Below are positions 34,850-43,901 of a stretch of 64,000 nucleotides of DNA, in pieces; position 1 is the first letter of the stretch; each line of letters starts with the position of its first letter. This DNA comes from Solirubrobacter ginsenosidimutans (GTDB lineage: Bacteria > Actinomycetota > Thermoleophilia > Solirubrobacterales > Solirubrobacteraceae), in assembly GCF_027587205.1 (NCBI RefSeq), contig NZ_JAPDOD010000017.1, positions 62,001-126,000 of the forward strand, read 5' to 3'. The notes beneath the pieces are model-generated. The model ran no database searches. It was not told the DNA's origin and worked only from the letters and a program-made list of their open reading frames with translations. Position numbers and translations under genes: made by a program.

Positions 34850-36622
34850 GTGCCGATAACGGTGGGAAGACACGTCGTGAAATGGCCGTTTCCCAATCTG
34901 CTGAGCCGGCGTCGCCGGCGCGGGAACCACTTCGAGGGAATCCTCGAGCTCTTCGACGACCACGTGCACATCGGGGAGCTGCTACCCGACGGCCGCTTCC
35001 TCACGCGCTTCTCAGGGCCGGCCTTCGCACGCTTCGTCGGCGCCGAGCCGGGCGACGTCGCCGAGTCCAGCGAGGTGTGGAACTCCTGCGTCGAGCCGCT
35101 GGACCGCGCGTCGTACGACCGCTTCTGGGGCGAGGTGGTCCTCGGCCGCGGGGCCGAGGTGACCTACCGGCTGCGCGGCCTGGACGGTGTGACGCGGACC
35201 GTCTGGCACCGCGCTCGGGCGCGCGCGCTCCCGGACGGCCGCCTGCTGATCCAGGGCCTGGTGTCCGACGTGACCAAGCACGAGGAGACGATCGCGCGCC
35301 TCGCGGACGCCGACCATCGCTTCATGCACCTCCTCGACGTGGTCGGCGAGCACGTCTACCGCGCGATCGCCCACCCCGACGGGCGGATCGAGGAGCTCTT
35401 CCAGGGCCCCGGCGCGGACCGGCTGCTCGGCGGCGCCGACCCGGACGGCGCGATGGAGAACTGGACCGCGGCCATCCACCCGGACGACCTCCCCGCGATC
35501 GCCACCTTCGACGCGGCGCTCTGCGAGGGTCGCGACGCCGACGTCCAGTACCGCCTGCGCGGCTACGACGGGGTCACCCGCTGGGTGCACGACCGCGCGA
35601 TCGCCCGCCGCGGCGAGGATGGCACCGTCCAGGTGAGCGGGATCGTCTCCGACGTCACCGAGCGCCGTCGCCTGCACAGCGAGCTGGCGAGCGCGCACTC
35701 GGCGCTGGCACGCGTGGTCGAGGCGATGGAGGACCACCTCTACACGCTCGGCCCCGATCTCGACGGCCGCTATCGGTCGGTGTATCGCGGGCCCAATCTC
35801 GAGCGGCTGACCGGATCGCCGATCCTCGATCACGACGAGACGGACGCGATCTGGGCGTCGATGGTGCATCCCCACGACCGCGGCGGCCGGGACGCCGCGA
35901 TGACCGACCTCGCCCGCGGTGAGCCGATCGAGCTCGAGTACCGCGTGACCGGGCGCGACGGCGTCGAGCGGATCGTCCTCGACCGCCTCCGGCCCCGCCT
36001 GGAAGCCGACGGGACGCTGCTCTACGACGGCATGACCCGCGACATCACCGACCGCCGCAACCTCGAGAACGAACTGCGCCGGGCGCATCGGGCGGCGGAG
36101 CAGCTCGCGATCACCGACGAGTTGACGGGCGCGTACAACCGCCGCCACTTCACGGCGATCGCCGGCCGGGCGCTGGCCGCCAGCCCCTCCACGTTCGGGC
36201 TGCTGCTGCTCGACGCGGACCACTTCAAGCGCATCAACGACGTCCACGGTCACCTCGCCGGGGACGCGGTGCTGGTCGAGCTCGTGCGGCGGCTGCGCAC
36301 GGTCCTCGGCCCCGAGGACGTGCTCGCGCGCTGGGGCGGCGAGGAGTTCGCCGTGCTCCTCCGGATCGACTCCGACGACGACCTCGCCCGCCGCGCCGCG
36401 GAGCTGCTGGACGTCGTCGCCGCGACGCCGGTCGAGGTCCGCGACCTCCGCCTGGAGCTGACGGTCTCGATCGGCGGCATCCACGCCGGTGACTCCCTCG
36501 CCACGCTCGACGCGCTGATCGAGCACGCCGATCATCAGCTGTACGCCGCCAAGCGCGACGGCCGCAACCGCGCGTCGCTCCCGCACGACGCGCAGCCGCC
36601 GTTCACCACCCGGATCGCCTAG
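34850..36622 (+). CDS. Diguanylate cyclase with three PAS-type sensors
   Basis: 590 residues from GTG (a later GTG at 34862 is possible). Three consecutive PAS/PAC-like units (about residues 28-150, 155-280 and 285-410; each ends in a DVT or DIT signature such as VSDVTERRRLHSEL). The GGDEF domain is at ~430-580 with the variant catalytic motif GGEEF at 496-500, DADHFKRINDVHGHLAGD upstream. GGEEF is an accepted active form. No transmembrane segment, so it is a cytoplasmic c-di-GMP synthase governed by ligand or redox input. It is divergent from the hcp gene by 63 bases. Confidence 0.88.
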   Translation: MPITVGRHVVKWPFPNLLSRRRRRGNHFEGILELFDDHVHIGELLPDGRFLTRFSGPAFARFVGAEPGDVAESSEVWNSCVEPLDRASYDRFWGEVVLGRGAEVTYRLRGLDGVTRTVWHRARARALPDGRLLIQGLVSDVTKHEETIARLADADHRFMHLLDVVGEHVYRAIAHPDGRIEELFQGPGADRLLGGADPDGAMENWTAAIHPDDLPAIATFDAALCEGRDADVQYRLRGYDGVTRWVHDRAIARRGEDGTVQVSGIVSDVTERRRLHSELASAHSALARVVEAMEDHLYTLGPDLDGRYRSVYRGPNLERLTGSPILDHDETDAIWASMVHPHDRGGRDAAMTDLARGEPIELEYRVTGRDGVERIVLDRLRPRLEADGTLLYDGMTRDITDRRNLENELRRAHRAAEQLAITDELTGAYNRRHFTAIAGRALAASPSTFGLLLLDADHFKRINDVHGHLAGDAVLVELVRRLRTVLGPEDVLARWGGEEFAVLLRIDSDDDLARRAAELLDVVAATPVEVRDLRLELTVSIGGIHAGDSLATLDALIEHADHQLYAAKRDGRNRASLPHDAQPPFTTRIA

Positions 36623-37578
36623 TAGTCGTAGCGGTACGTCGTCTGTTGCGAGCCTGTGCCGTAGGGCGGCTCGTTGGCCGGGCGATGGGCGTTGGCGCCC
36701 ACGGCGACGGTGAACTCGTCGCGGGAACCGAGGACGCGTGAGGTCTGTGGATCGATCAGCAGCTCGTGGCGCGTGCCCGTCGGGCCGTGGTGGGACTCGC
36801 TGATCAGCGCCGCTGCCGGGCGACCCGCCGGATCGGTCGCGTGCGCGTCGATCTCGACGCCCGGAACGGTGCGCAAGGCGTCGTAGACGGCGGCGCGGAC
36901 CTCCGGCGCCACGCGCGGCGCAGTCAGCACGAGCTCCGCGTAGCCGAGCGCGAGCTGCGTGCCGTCGGTGCGCGAATAGGCGTCCTGCAACAGCTCCGCG
37001 ACGCCCGTGTCGCCGCCGGCCGGCGGCTGGGCGGCCGCCCACGAGGCGATCGCGGCGCGGACCTCCACGGCGCTGGTCGGGGCGGGTGCGGGGTGCCCAC
37101 CGGTGGGCAAGGGACCCGTGTAGAGCGTGCCGTACGGCCGCCGCTCGGTGGTCGCCGGATGCCCTTCGTGGCCGTCCATCCTCGCCTCGTACTCGGTGGG
37201 CGAGACCGGGCGGATCGTCTCGCGCAGGAGCGAGGTCTGGGCCGCGACGTCCTCGACCGCGTCGATCTGGATGCGGGTGTCCTTGACGTAGCCGGAGAAG
37301 AGGCCGTCGGCGGAGCTTGACCCGGCGGTCGCGGCCGCGGCCTGCAGTACGCCGAACGGCGCCGTGCGGTGGTTGTCGGAGGAGCCGGTGACGATCGCCA
37401 GCGACGCGGCGAGCGCCGCCGTGGCGGTCACTGCGAGGGGGACGACGCGCCGGATGCGGCGCTTGGGCTTGGCACGCAGCTCGACGATCCGGAGCGCGGT
37501 GTCGGAGAACGGCGGCGCCTCGCCCGCGTCGGCCACGATGTCTGCCGCCCGCAGGCGGTCGAGGATGTCAGCGGGCAT
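36619..37578 (-). CDS. CU044_5270-family protein, probable anti-sigma-like membrane partner
   Basis: 319 residues from ATG 37576-37578. Residues 1-42 are cytoplasmic and helical (MPADILDRLRAADIVADAG, ALRIVELRAKPKRR), followed by one membrane helix (~46-64, VPLAVTATAALAASLAIV) and a long external domain, as in CU044_5270 proteins that sit beside ECF sigma factors. I infer that it senses an extracytoplasmic signal and restrains the sigma factor encoded just upstream; a zinc-binding HxxxCxxC motif is not seen. The two genes overlap by 11 bases. The external part has no enzyme motif. Confidence 0.7.
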   Translation of the reverse strand: MPADILDRLRAADIVADAGEAPPFSDTALRIVELRAKPKRRIRRVVPLAVTATAALAASLAIVTGSSDNHRTAPFGVLQAAAATAGSSSADGLFSGYVKDTRIQIDAVEDVAAQTSLLRETIRPVSPTEYEARMDGHEGHPATTERRPYGTLYTGPLPTGGHPAPAPTSAVEVRAAIASWAAAQPPAGGDTGVAELLQDAYSRTDGTQLALGYAELVLTAPRVAPEVRAAVYDALRTVPGVEIDAHATDPAGRPAAALISESHHGPTGTRHELLIDPQTSRVLGSRDEFTVAVGANAHRPANEPPYGTGSQQTTYRYDY

Positions 37579-38101
37579 CGGAGAGCTCCTGGGTCGCGCG
37601 GATATGGGGTGCGGGGACCGACGTGCGCTCGAGGGCACGTTCGAGCCGGCGGCGGGCGCGGTGGACGCGCATCGCGACGGTGGTGTCGCGGACGCCGAGC
37701 ACTTCGCCCGCCTCCTGGTGACTCAAGCCGTCCCAGGAGACGAGCAGCAGCACTTCGCGATCGTTGGCGGAGAGCGAGGCGAGCGCGCGGAGCACGCTGC
37801 CGTCGCCGGGCTCCTGCGTGGCCGCCGCGCCGGCGTCGGCTTCGGCTTCGTTCGCGAGTCGTTCGTAGAGGGCGCGCTGACGCTTCGCGGTGCGGCGCCG
37901 GTTCGCCAGCACCCGGCGGGCGGTGCCGAGCAGCCACGTCCGCGGCTGCGGCGGCAGCTCGCCCAGCCGGCGCCAGGCGATCACGAAGACGTCGGCGACG
38001 ACCTCGTCGGCCTCGTCTGCTCCGATCCGCCGCCGGACGTAGGCGCGGACCGCGCCGGCGTGCTCCAGATGCAGGCGCTGGAGCTGTGAGTCGTCGTCCA
38101 T
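37568..38101 (-). CDS. ECF RNA polymerase sigma factor
   Basis: 177 residues from ATG 38099-38101. Region 2 is LEHAGAVRAYVRRRIGADEA... with DVFVIAWRRLGELP, and region 4 is LSANDREVLLLVSWDGLSHQEAGEVLGV followed by TVAMRVHRARRRLERAL. The layout is that of group-IV sigma70 proteins of the SigE/SigL type. It overlaps the downstream membrane protein gene by 11 bases and is divergent from glutathione peroxidase (71-base gap), so the peroxidase is a candidate target. Confidence 0.9.
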   Translation of the reverse strand: MDDDSQLQRLHLEHAGAVRAYVRRRIGADEADEVVADVFVIAWRRLGELPPQPRTWLLGTARRVLANRRRTAKRQRALYERLANEAEADAGAAATQEPGDGSVLRALASLSANDREVLLLVSWDGLSHQEAGEVLGVRDTTVAMRVHRARRRLERALERTSVPAPHIRATQELSDAR

Positions 38102-38171
38102 GCCCCGTTCAGTGTCCCCCACCTCCGCGGTTCTAACGGGCACGGGAAACGTGCTCGGTAGGGTCCTTTCA

Positions 38172-38666
38172 ATGGCTTCAGTCTCGGAATGGTTCGCAGA
38201 TCTCGACGCGCTGGACGGCACCCCGCTGGACGCTCAGTTGCTCGACGGACGGGCGGTGCTGGTGGTCAACGTCGCCTCCAAGTGCGGGCTCACCCCGCAG
38301 TACGAGGGCCTCGAGCGGCTCCAACAGCGCTTCGGCGGCGAGCGCTTCACCGTGCTCGGCGTGCCGTGCAACCAGTTCGGCGGCCAGGAGCCCGGCACGT
38401 CGGAGGAGATCGCGACCTTCTGCTCGATGACCTACGGCGCGACCTTCCCACTGACGGCCAAGCTCGAGGTCAACGGCGAGGATCGGCACCCGCTCTACTC
38501 GCGTTTGACCGCCACGCCCGACGCCGAGGGCGAGGCCGGCGACATCCAGTGGAACTTCGAGAAGTTCCTGGTCTCGCCGGCGGGTGAGGTGCTCGCACGC
38601 TTCCGCCCGATGGTCGAACCGGAGGACGAGCGGGTGGTCGCGGCGATCGAGGGCGCGCTGAACTAG
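38172..38666 (+). CDS. Glutathione peroxidase-family thiol peroxidase
   Basis: 164 residues. Active-site triad: C38 in NVASKCGLTPQYEGL, Q in PCNQFGGQEPG and W in IQWNFEKFL. The peroxidatic residue is cysteine, not selenocysteine, and a second resolving cysteine appears in FCSMTYG, so thioredoxin-dependent activity is likely; most bacteria of this group use other thiols than glutathione. It reduces hydroperoxides in the cytoplasm. Divergent from the ECF sigma gene; its TAG stop shares a CTAG with the convergent nitronate monooxygenase. Confidence 0.9.
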   Translation: MASVSEWFADLDALDGTPLDAQLLDGRAVLVVNVASKCGLTPQYEGLERLQQRFGGERFTVLGVPCNQFGGQEPGTSEEIATFCSMTYGATFPLTAKLEVNGEDRHPLYSRLTATPDAEGEAGDIQWNFEKFLVSPAGEVLARFRPMVEPEDERVVAAIEGALN

Positions 38667-39661
38667 ACCGCGACGAGGCGGAGCAGCAGCTCGACGGCGT
38701 CCTGATCCGGCTGCACCAGCGGTGCCGACTGGCCCGCCCAGTGGGCGCTGACGAGCGGCCGGGTGAGCATCGCCTGGTAGGGGAACGGCGCGCTGTCTGC
38801 GAGCCGGAAGTCGCTCGCGAGCGCGCGGGCGAGGCGGCCGGTGAAGGCCTTCGTCAGGCGGGTGTCGCGGGGGCCGTGGGACAGCGCCTCGCGGTGCGCG
38901 GGGCTCGCCGCCGACTGGCGGGTGGCGAGGAACGCCGTGCCCACCTGCACCGCCTCCGCCCCCAGCGCGAACGCCGCCGCGACCTGGCGCGCGTCGGCGA
39001 TCCCGCCCGCCGCGATCACGGGCGCCTGGACGGCGTCGACCGTGGCCGGGACCAGCGCGAGCGTGCCGATCAGCGACTCACCGGGCGGGCGCAGGAAGGC
39101 GATCCGGTGCCCGCCCGCCTCGAAGCCTGAGGCGACGATCGCGTCCACCCCGGCCTCGTCGAGCGCGACCGCCTCGTCGACCGTGACCGCCGTCCCGATC
39201 GTCACGATCCCCGCCTCGCGGCAGGCGTCGAGGATCCGCGCGTCGGGGACGCCGTAGACGAAGCTGAACACCGGCGGCCTCGACATGATCAAGGCCTCCG
39301 CGAGCACGTCGAACGCGTAGGCCGATGGGCGGGGCCGCTCCGGCGGCGCCACGCCGGCGGCGTCGTAGAGCGGCCGCAGCCGTGCAACGGCGGCGTCCCA
39401 GTCGAACGTCTCCTCCGGCACGTCGTGGGTCGACACCCACAGGTTCACGTTGAACGCGCGGTCGGTCCGCTCGCGGAGGGCCCGGATCGTCTCGGTCAGC
39501 TGCTCGGGGCTCAGGTGCTGCGCGCCGAACGAGCCGAGCCCGCCGGCGTTGGACACCGCGGCGGCGAGCTCGAGCGACGACAGCCCGCCGCCGAACGGCC
39601 CTTGGATCACCGGATGGTCGAGCTGCAAGAGCTCCGAGACGCGCGTTCGCGGAAGGGTCAC
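38663..39661 (-). CDS. Nitronate monooxygenase (2-nitropropane dioxygenase type)
   Basis: 332 residues from GTG 39659-39661; a longer in-frame start exists but would extend past the usual beginning (LDHPVIQGPFGGGLSS). FMN-binding barrel marks: QGPFGGGLSSLELAAAVSNAG, VNLWVSTHDVP, EAGGHRIAF with the candidate catalytic histidine, VIAAGGIADARQVAAAFALGAEAVQVGTAFL. The family oxidises alkyl nitronates and propionate-3-nitronate. The gene stands alone, convergent with glutathione peroxidase and divergent from the SDR gene across a 200-base gap with a hairpin. Confidence 0.85.
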   Translation of the reverse strand: MTLPRTRVSELLQLDHPVIQGPFGGGLSSLELAAAVSNAGGLGSFGAQHLSPEQLTETIRALRERTDRAFNVNLWVSTHDVPEETFDWDAAVARLRPLYDAAGVAPPERPRPSAYAFDVLAEALIMSRPPVFSFVYGVPDARILDACREAGIVTIGTAVTVDEAVALDEAGVDAIVASGFEAGGHRIAFLRPPGESLIGTLALVPATVDAVQAPVIAAGGIADARQVAAAFALGAEAVQVGTAFLATRQSAASPAHREALSHGPRDTRLTKAFTGRLARALASDFRLADSAPFPYQAMLTRPLVSAHWAGQSAPLVQPDQDAVELLLRLVAV

Positions 39662-39731
39662 GCACGGGACGCTACGGGCTAGCGAGACAGAAGGGGCGTT
39701 CTCACGCGCCCCGATCACCCATCGGCGAGGC

Positions 39732-39776
39732 GGTGTGTGACCTGGCTATCGCTAGGCGCGAGCGAGGTAACACACC
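39732..39776. repeat. Inverted-repeat hairpin GGTGTGTGACCT / AGGTAACACACC
   Basis: Eleven of twelve positions pair between 39732-39743 and 39765-39776, and a second CGCT/AGCG stem (39750-39753, 39761-39764) closes the loop. It occupies the only large non-coding gap of the window (39662-39861). Its outer arms resemble the GGGGTGCGTAAC repeat at 11948. It may be a terminator, an operator or a small dispersed element. Confidence 0.5.
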
Positions 39777-39861
39777 CCCATCAACGCGCCCGATCGAACA
39801 GCGCGACCCTCAGTTGACGTTCGTCCCGAGTCGCGCGCTGGGTCCTGCTAGGAACTGCCAG

Positions 39862-40572
39862 GTGGACCTCCAACTCAATGGCCGCCGGGCGATCGTCACC
39901 GGCGGCAGCAAGGGCATCGGGCTGGCGACGGCGCGCGCCTTGGCCGCCGAGGGCGCGCGGGTGGCGGTCGTCGCCCGCGGGGTCGAAGCGCTCGGCGCCG
40001 CCGCCCGCGAACTCGGCGGGATCGCCGTGCCCGCCGACACCGGCTCCGACGAGTCGGTCACCGCGATGGTCGCGGCGGTCGTCGAGACGTTCGGCGGCGT
40101 CGACATCCTCGTCAACGCCGCCGCCAATGTGAACCAGGGCGGATTCGGCGAGGAGACGCTCGAGGAGCAGCTCAACGTCAAGGTGCGCGGCTACCTGCGG
40201 TGCGCTCGGGCGGTCGCGCCGTACATGGTCGGACAGGGCTGGGGACGGATCATCAACGTCTCCGGGCTCGCCGCCCGTCAGACCGGCTCGGTCGTCGGGT
40301 CGGTGCGCAACGTCGCCGTCGCCGCGTTGACGAAGAACCTCGCGGACGAGCTCGGTCCGGCCGGGATCAATGTCACCGTCGTCCATCCCGGGCCGACGAT
40401 CACCGAGCGCCAGCCGCCCGCCTCCGCGGTCGCACACGTCTCGATCGGTCGCGCGATCACCGCCGCCGAGGTCGCCGACGTGATCACGTTCCTCGCCAGC
40501 CCGCGGAGCGTGTCGATCAACGGCGACGCGATCGCGGTGGGCGGCGGAACCAAGGGCGCGATTCACTACTAG
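39862..40572 (+). CDS. SDR-family protein lacking the YxxxK catalytic pair
   Basis: 236 residues from GTG at 39862. The Rossmann motif TGGSKGIG is at residues 14-21, and NAAAN and NVSG (catalytic serine) follow. In the place of YxxxK there is GSVRN leading to AALTKNLADEL, so tyrosine and lysine are both absent. NAD(P) binding is likely but ordinary dehydrogenase chemistry is doubtful; related SDRs without the pair exist. The C-terminus (FLASPRSVSINGDAIAVGGG) is normal. The next gene, an enoyl-CoA hydratase relative, starts two bases after its stop, so both probably work in one acyl-CoA pathway. Confidence 0.8.
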   Translation: MDLQLNGRRAIVTGGSKGIGLATARALAAEGARVAVVARGVEALGAAARELGGIAVPADTGSDESVTAMVAAVVETFGGVDILVNAAANVNQGGFGEETLEEQLNVKVRGYLRCARAVAPYMVGQGWGRIINVSGLAARQTGSVVGSVRNVAVAALTKNLADELGPAGINVTVVHPGPTITERQPPASAVAHVSIGRAITAAEVADVITFLASPRSVSINGDAIAVGGGTKGAIHY

Positions 40573-40574
40573 CC

Positions 40575-41345
40575 ATGGGCTTCCACCGCACCGACGACGG
40601 GCCGCTGGCCGTGCTCACGCTCGACCACGGCGACCTGAACCTGTTCGACCACGGCGTCTTCGAGTCATTCATCGACGCCGTGGACGCGCTCGACGCGGAC
40701 CCGCCGCGCGCGCTGTTGCTGCACGCGAGCGGGCGGGTGGTGTCGGCCGGCGTGGACGTGCACGAGTTCGACGGGCTCGCCCCACGCGACGCCGCGATCC
40801 TGTGGCGGCGATTGATCCGCGCCGCGCAGGCGCTGGAGGATCTCCCCTGCCCGACGGTCTTCGCCGCGCACGGGCTGTGCCTCACGGCGGCGTTCGAGAT
40901 CGCGCTCGCGTGCGACCTGCTGATCGCCGCGACGAGCGCGCGGTTCGGCCTGGTCGAGACGGTCGTCGGCCTGACGCCGAGCATGGGCGGCCCGCAGCGG
41001 CTGACCGAGCGGGCCGGCCCGGCGCGGGCGCGACAGCTCGTCTACACCGGCGAGCTGTTCGACGCGCAGACGCTCGCCGAGTGGGGCGTCGTGACCCAGA
41101 TCCTTCCCGACGACACGTTCGCCGACGACGCGCGCGCCGTGGCGCTGAAGCTCGCGAACGGCCCGACGCGCGCCCACGCCGCCACCAAGCGCCTGGTCCG
41201 CACCGCCGCCGACCACGGCGTGCGGGCGGCCGACGCGCTGGTCCCCGATGTCTCGGCTCCCCTGTTCGACACCGAGGACCTGCGCGGCGCGGTCGCCTCC
41301 TTCCTCAAGGACGGCCCGGGCAAGGCGAGCTACTCGGGACTGTGA
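40575..41345 (+). CDS. Enoyl-CoA hydratase/isomerase-family protein
   Basis: 256 residues. Crotonase fold: SGRVVSAGVDVHEF and AHGLCLTAAFEIALACDLLIA provide the oxyanion-hole segments; the usual GGG before the second is replaced by CLT. The glutamates of classical hydratases are not clear, so isomerase, dehalogenase or lyase activity is possible. It forms a two-gene unit with the SDR, with a two-base gap. Its 3' end overlaps the convergent universal stress protein gene by 16 bases. Confidence 0.82.
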   Translation: MGFHRTDDGPLAVLTLDHGDLNLFDHGVFESFIDAVDALDADPPRALLLHASGRVVSAGVDVHEFDGLAPRDAAILWRRLIRAAQALEDLPCPTVFAAHGLCLTAAFEIALACDLLIAATSARFGLVETVVGLTPSMGGPQRLTERAGPARARQLVYTGELFDAQTLAEWGVVTQILPDDTFADDARAVALKLANGPTRAHAATKRLVRTAADHGVRAADALVPDVSAPLFDTEDLRGAVASFLKDGPGKASYSGL

Positions 41346-41830
41346 GTCTCCTTCGGCGCGTGCGCGACGAACACGGCGATGTCAGCGTGGTGCAGGACGT
41401 AGCTGGAGACGCTGCCCATCAGCGCGCCGACCCGCCCGACGCCGCGGGCGCCGAGGATGATCGCGTCGTAGTCGCCTTCCTTGGCCGCCTTGACGATCTC
41501 GCAGCCGGCCTTCCCGCGCCGGTAGAGCGTGTGCACTGAGATGTCGGCCGGGATCCGGGCGAGCGTGTCCTTCAGGCGCTGGCCCGCGTCCTCGTCGACG
41601 GTGTTCTGGTCGAAGGTGCCGGCGACCGGCACCGACCAGCTCGCCGGGCTCGAGGCGAGGTCCGGGCCGACGGTGAGCAGCGTGACCGTGGCGTTGTCGC
41701 GCCGCGCGACGGTGATCGCCCCGGTCAGGGCGAGCTCGGCGTTGGCCGAGCCGTCGATCGCGACGAGGATGCGGTGCAGCTTGAGCTCGCCGAGCATCTT
41801 CGCGGGCTCTGGGACGGTGGCGACGCTCAT
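41330..41830 (-). CDS. Universal stress protein in a marR-mfs-usp operon
   Basis: 166 residues from ATG 41828-41830. One UspA domain: ILVAIDGSANAELALTGAI near residue 20 and nucleotide loop GARGVGRVGALMGSVSSYV near residue 130. Its start overlaps the transporter stop by four bases (ATGA), so it is the third gene of an operon led by a MarR regulator. A stress protein coupled to a drug exporter suggests a common response to toxic compounds. Confidence 0.88.
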   Translation of the reverse strand: MSVATVPEPAKMLGELKLHRILVAIDGSANAELALTGAITVARRDNATVTLLTVGPDLASSPASWSVPVAGTFDQNTVDEDAGQRLKDTLARIPADISVHTLYRRGKAGCEIVKAAKEGDYDAIILGARGVGRVGALMGSVSSYVLHHADIAVFVAHAPKETHSPE

Positions 41831-43437
41831 GGTGTCGCTCCTTCTTGGTGGTGGGTTGGCTCCGACGCCCGCTCGCGGGCGATGTCGATCCCGCTCTTGC
41901 CGCCGAGCGGCACTTCGCGCAACAGCGCGACCGCGGCGAGGGCGACGAGCCCGAGCGGCGCCGCGAAGAGGAAGATCTCGCCCACGCCGGTGCCGTAGGC
42001 GTGCTCGATCACGTGGGCGACCGGCGCCGGGAGCGAGCGCACGTCGGGCACCTGATCGGCGCCGGCGGTCGTGTGCAGGCCCTGGGCCGCGAGGCCGGAG
42101 GTGATCGTGCTGCTGGCGTGGGTGGCGAGCAGGGCGCCGAGGACGCTCACGCCGATCGCGCCGCCGAGCGACCGGAAGAAGGCGACGAGCGAGGAACCGG
42201 CGCCGATGTCCTCGTAGCGGACCGTGTTCTGCACGACCAGCACGAGGTTCTGCATCAGCATGCCGACGCCCGCGCCGACCAGCAGCATGAACACGCCCAG
42301 CTCGACCAAGCTGGTGGTCTCGTCGAGCGTCCCCATCAGGCCGAGCCCGGCCGTCAGCAGCACCGCGCCGAGTACGAGAAAGCGCTTGTAGCGGCCGGTG
42401 CGGGACACGAGCCGCCCGATGAAGGTCGAGGCCAGGAAGAGGCCGATGACCATCGGGATCGTCAGCAGGCCGGATTCGGTCGGCGACTTGCCGCGCGCGA
42501 TCTGCATGTACTGGCTGAGGAACACGGTCGTGCCGAAGATCGCGATGCCGACGGCGATGCTCGCGATCACGGCCAGCACGACGCTGCGGTTGGCGAAGAG
42601 GCGCAACGGGATCAGCGGCTCGGGCGAGCGTCGCATCGACAGCACTGCGCCGACGCAGAGAACGACGCCGAGCACCACGAGCACCGCGCTCTGCCACGAG
42701 ACCCAGTCGAACTGCTGGCCCGCCAGCGAGACCCAGATGAGCAGCGATGACACCCCGCCGGCGATGAGCGTCGCGCCCGCGTAGTCGATCTTCGCCTCGC
42801 GGCGACGACGGGGCAGGTGCAGCGTCTTCTGCAGCAGCGCGAAGGCGGCCACCGCGAAGGGGACGCCGATGTAGAAGCACCAGCGCCAGCCGAGACCGTC
42901 GGTGACGACACCGCCGATCAGCGGGCCGGCGACGGTGCCCACCCCGAACACCGCGCCGAGATAGCCCGCGTAGCGGCCACGTTCGCGCGGGGACACGAGG
43001 TCGGACAGGATCACCTGCACCAGCGCGGTGAGCCCGCCCACCCCGATCCCCTGCACGACGCGGCACGCGATCAGGAAGCTCGTGGACTGCGAGAGGCCGG
43101 CCAGGATCGACCCGCCCACGTACAGCACGAGCCCGGTCTGAACCAAGAGCTTGCGATCGAAGAGGTCTGAGAGCTTGCCCCAGATCGGCGTCGTGACGGT
43201 CAGTGCCAGCAGCGTCGATGTCACCACCCACGTGTACGCCGACTGCGAGCCGCCGAGGTCGCCGATGATCCGCGGCAGCGCGGTCGAGACCACCGTGCTC
43301 GAAAGGATCGCGACGAACATCGCGAGCAGCAGGCCGGACAGCGCCTCGAGCACCGCACGGTGAGACATCGCCGGCGGACCGCCGTCCCCAGGCGGCGGTC
43401 CGACGACGATCGTGGGTGCCTCGGTGGTAGCGCTCAT
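41827..43437 (-). CDS. MFS drug exporter, DHA2/EmrB-QacA type (14 helices)
   Basis: 536 residues with about fourteen hydrophobic helices. Motif A appears as GKLSDLFDRKLLVQ near residue 87, motif C as AVFGVGTVAGPLIGGVV near residue 163, and the first helix carries the VSTALPRIIGDLG pattern of DHA2 proton antiporters. It should export lipophilic or aromatic toxins across the cytoplasmic membrane. Its start overlaps the MarR stop by four bases and its stop overlaps the usp start by four, so expression is governed by the MarR regulator. Confidence 0.9.
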   Translation of the reverse strand: MSATTEAPTIVVGPPPGDGGPPAMSHRAVLEALSGLLLAMFVAILSSTVVSTALPRIIGDLGGSQSAYTWVVTSTLLALTVTTPIWGKLSDLFDRKLLVQTGLVLYVGGSILAGLSQSTSFLIACRVVQGIGVGGLTALVQVILSDLVSPRERGRYAGYLGAVFGVGTVAGPLIGGVVTDGLGWRWCFYIGVPFAVAAFALLQKTLHLPRRRREAKIDYAGATLIAGGVSSLLIWVSLAGQQFDWVSWQSAVLVVLGVVLCVGAVLSMRRSPEPLIPLRLFANRSVVLAVIASIAVGIAIFGTTVFLSQYMQIARGKSPTESGLLTIPMVIGLFLASTFIGRLVSRTGRYKRFLVLGAVLLTAGLGLMGTLDETTSLVELGVFMLLVGAGVGMLMQNLVLVVQNTVRYEDIGAGSSLVAFFRSLGGAIGVSVLGALLATHASSTITSGLAAQGLHTTAGADQVPDVRSLPAPVAHVIEHAYGTGVGEIFLFAAPLGLVALAAVALLREVPLGGKSGIDIARERASEPTHHQEGATP

Positions 43438-43889
43438 GCGGCATGCTCCTGGCGGGTCGGCAGCGATGCCACCGTCGCGAAGTCCTCACGGAGCCGCTCG
43501 AGCTGGGAGGCGAGCCCGGCGATCTCCTCGTCCGACCACCCGCTCAGGGCGCTGGTCGCGGTGGCGACCATGCGGCGGTGCGAGTCGGTGAGCACGCGCG
43601 TGCCGCTCTCCGTCGGCCGCAGGCGCGTGGCGCGGCGGTCGTCCGGGTCCGGCTCGCGCTCCACGTAGCCGGCGAGCACGAGCGCGGCCACCTGCCGGCT
43701 GGCCACCGACAGGTCCACGCTCAACTGGTCGGCCACCTCGCTCACCCGCACGTGCCCTTCGCGCTGGATCACGGCGAGGGCGGTGAAGCCCTGCGAGCCG
43801 AGTTCCGCAAGCGCATGGCGCGCGATCGACCGCTGCACCAGGCCGAGCCGGTAGAGGGCGATGACGAGATCTTCGGAGGGCGCTGACAT
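43434..43889 (-). CDS. MarR-family repressor
   Basis: 151 residues. Winged helix: LGSQGFTALAVIQREGHVRVSEVADQLSVDLSVASRQVAALV and the wing REPDPDDRRATRLRPTESG. It is the first gene of the mfs-usp operon with ATGA coupling. A TTGCTT-N5-AAGCAA inverted repeat lies just upstream of its start. The standard model is ligand-relieved autorepression of the exporter operon; the divergent small exported protein (43929) may share the control region. Confidence 0.9.
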   Translation of the reverse strand: MSAPSEDLVIALYRLGLVQRSIARHALAELGSQGFTALAVIQREGHVRVSEVADQLSVDLSVASRQVAALVLAGYVEREPDPDDRRATRLRPTESGTRVLTDSHRRMVATATSALSGWSDEEIAGLASQLERLREDFATVASLPTRQEHAA

Positions 43890-43901
43890 CTTGGAAGTTA
43901 C

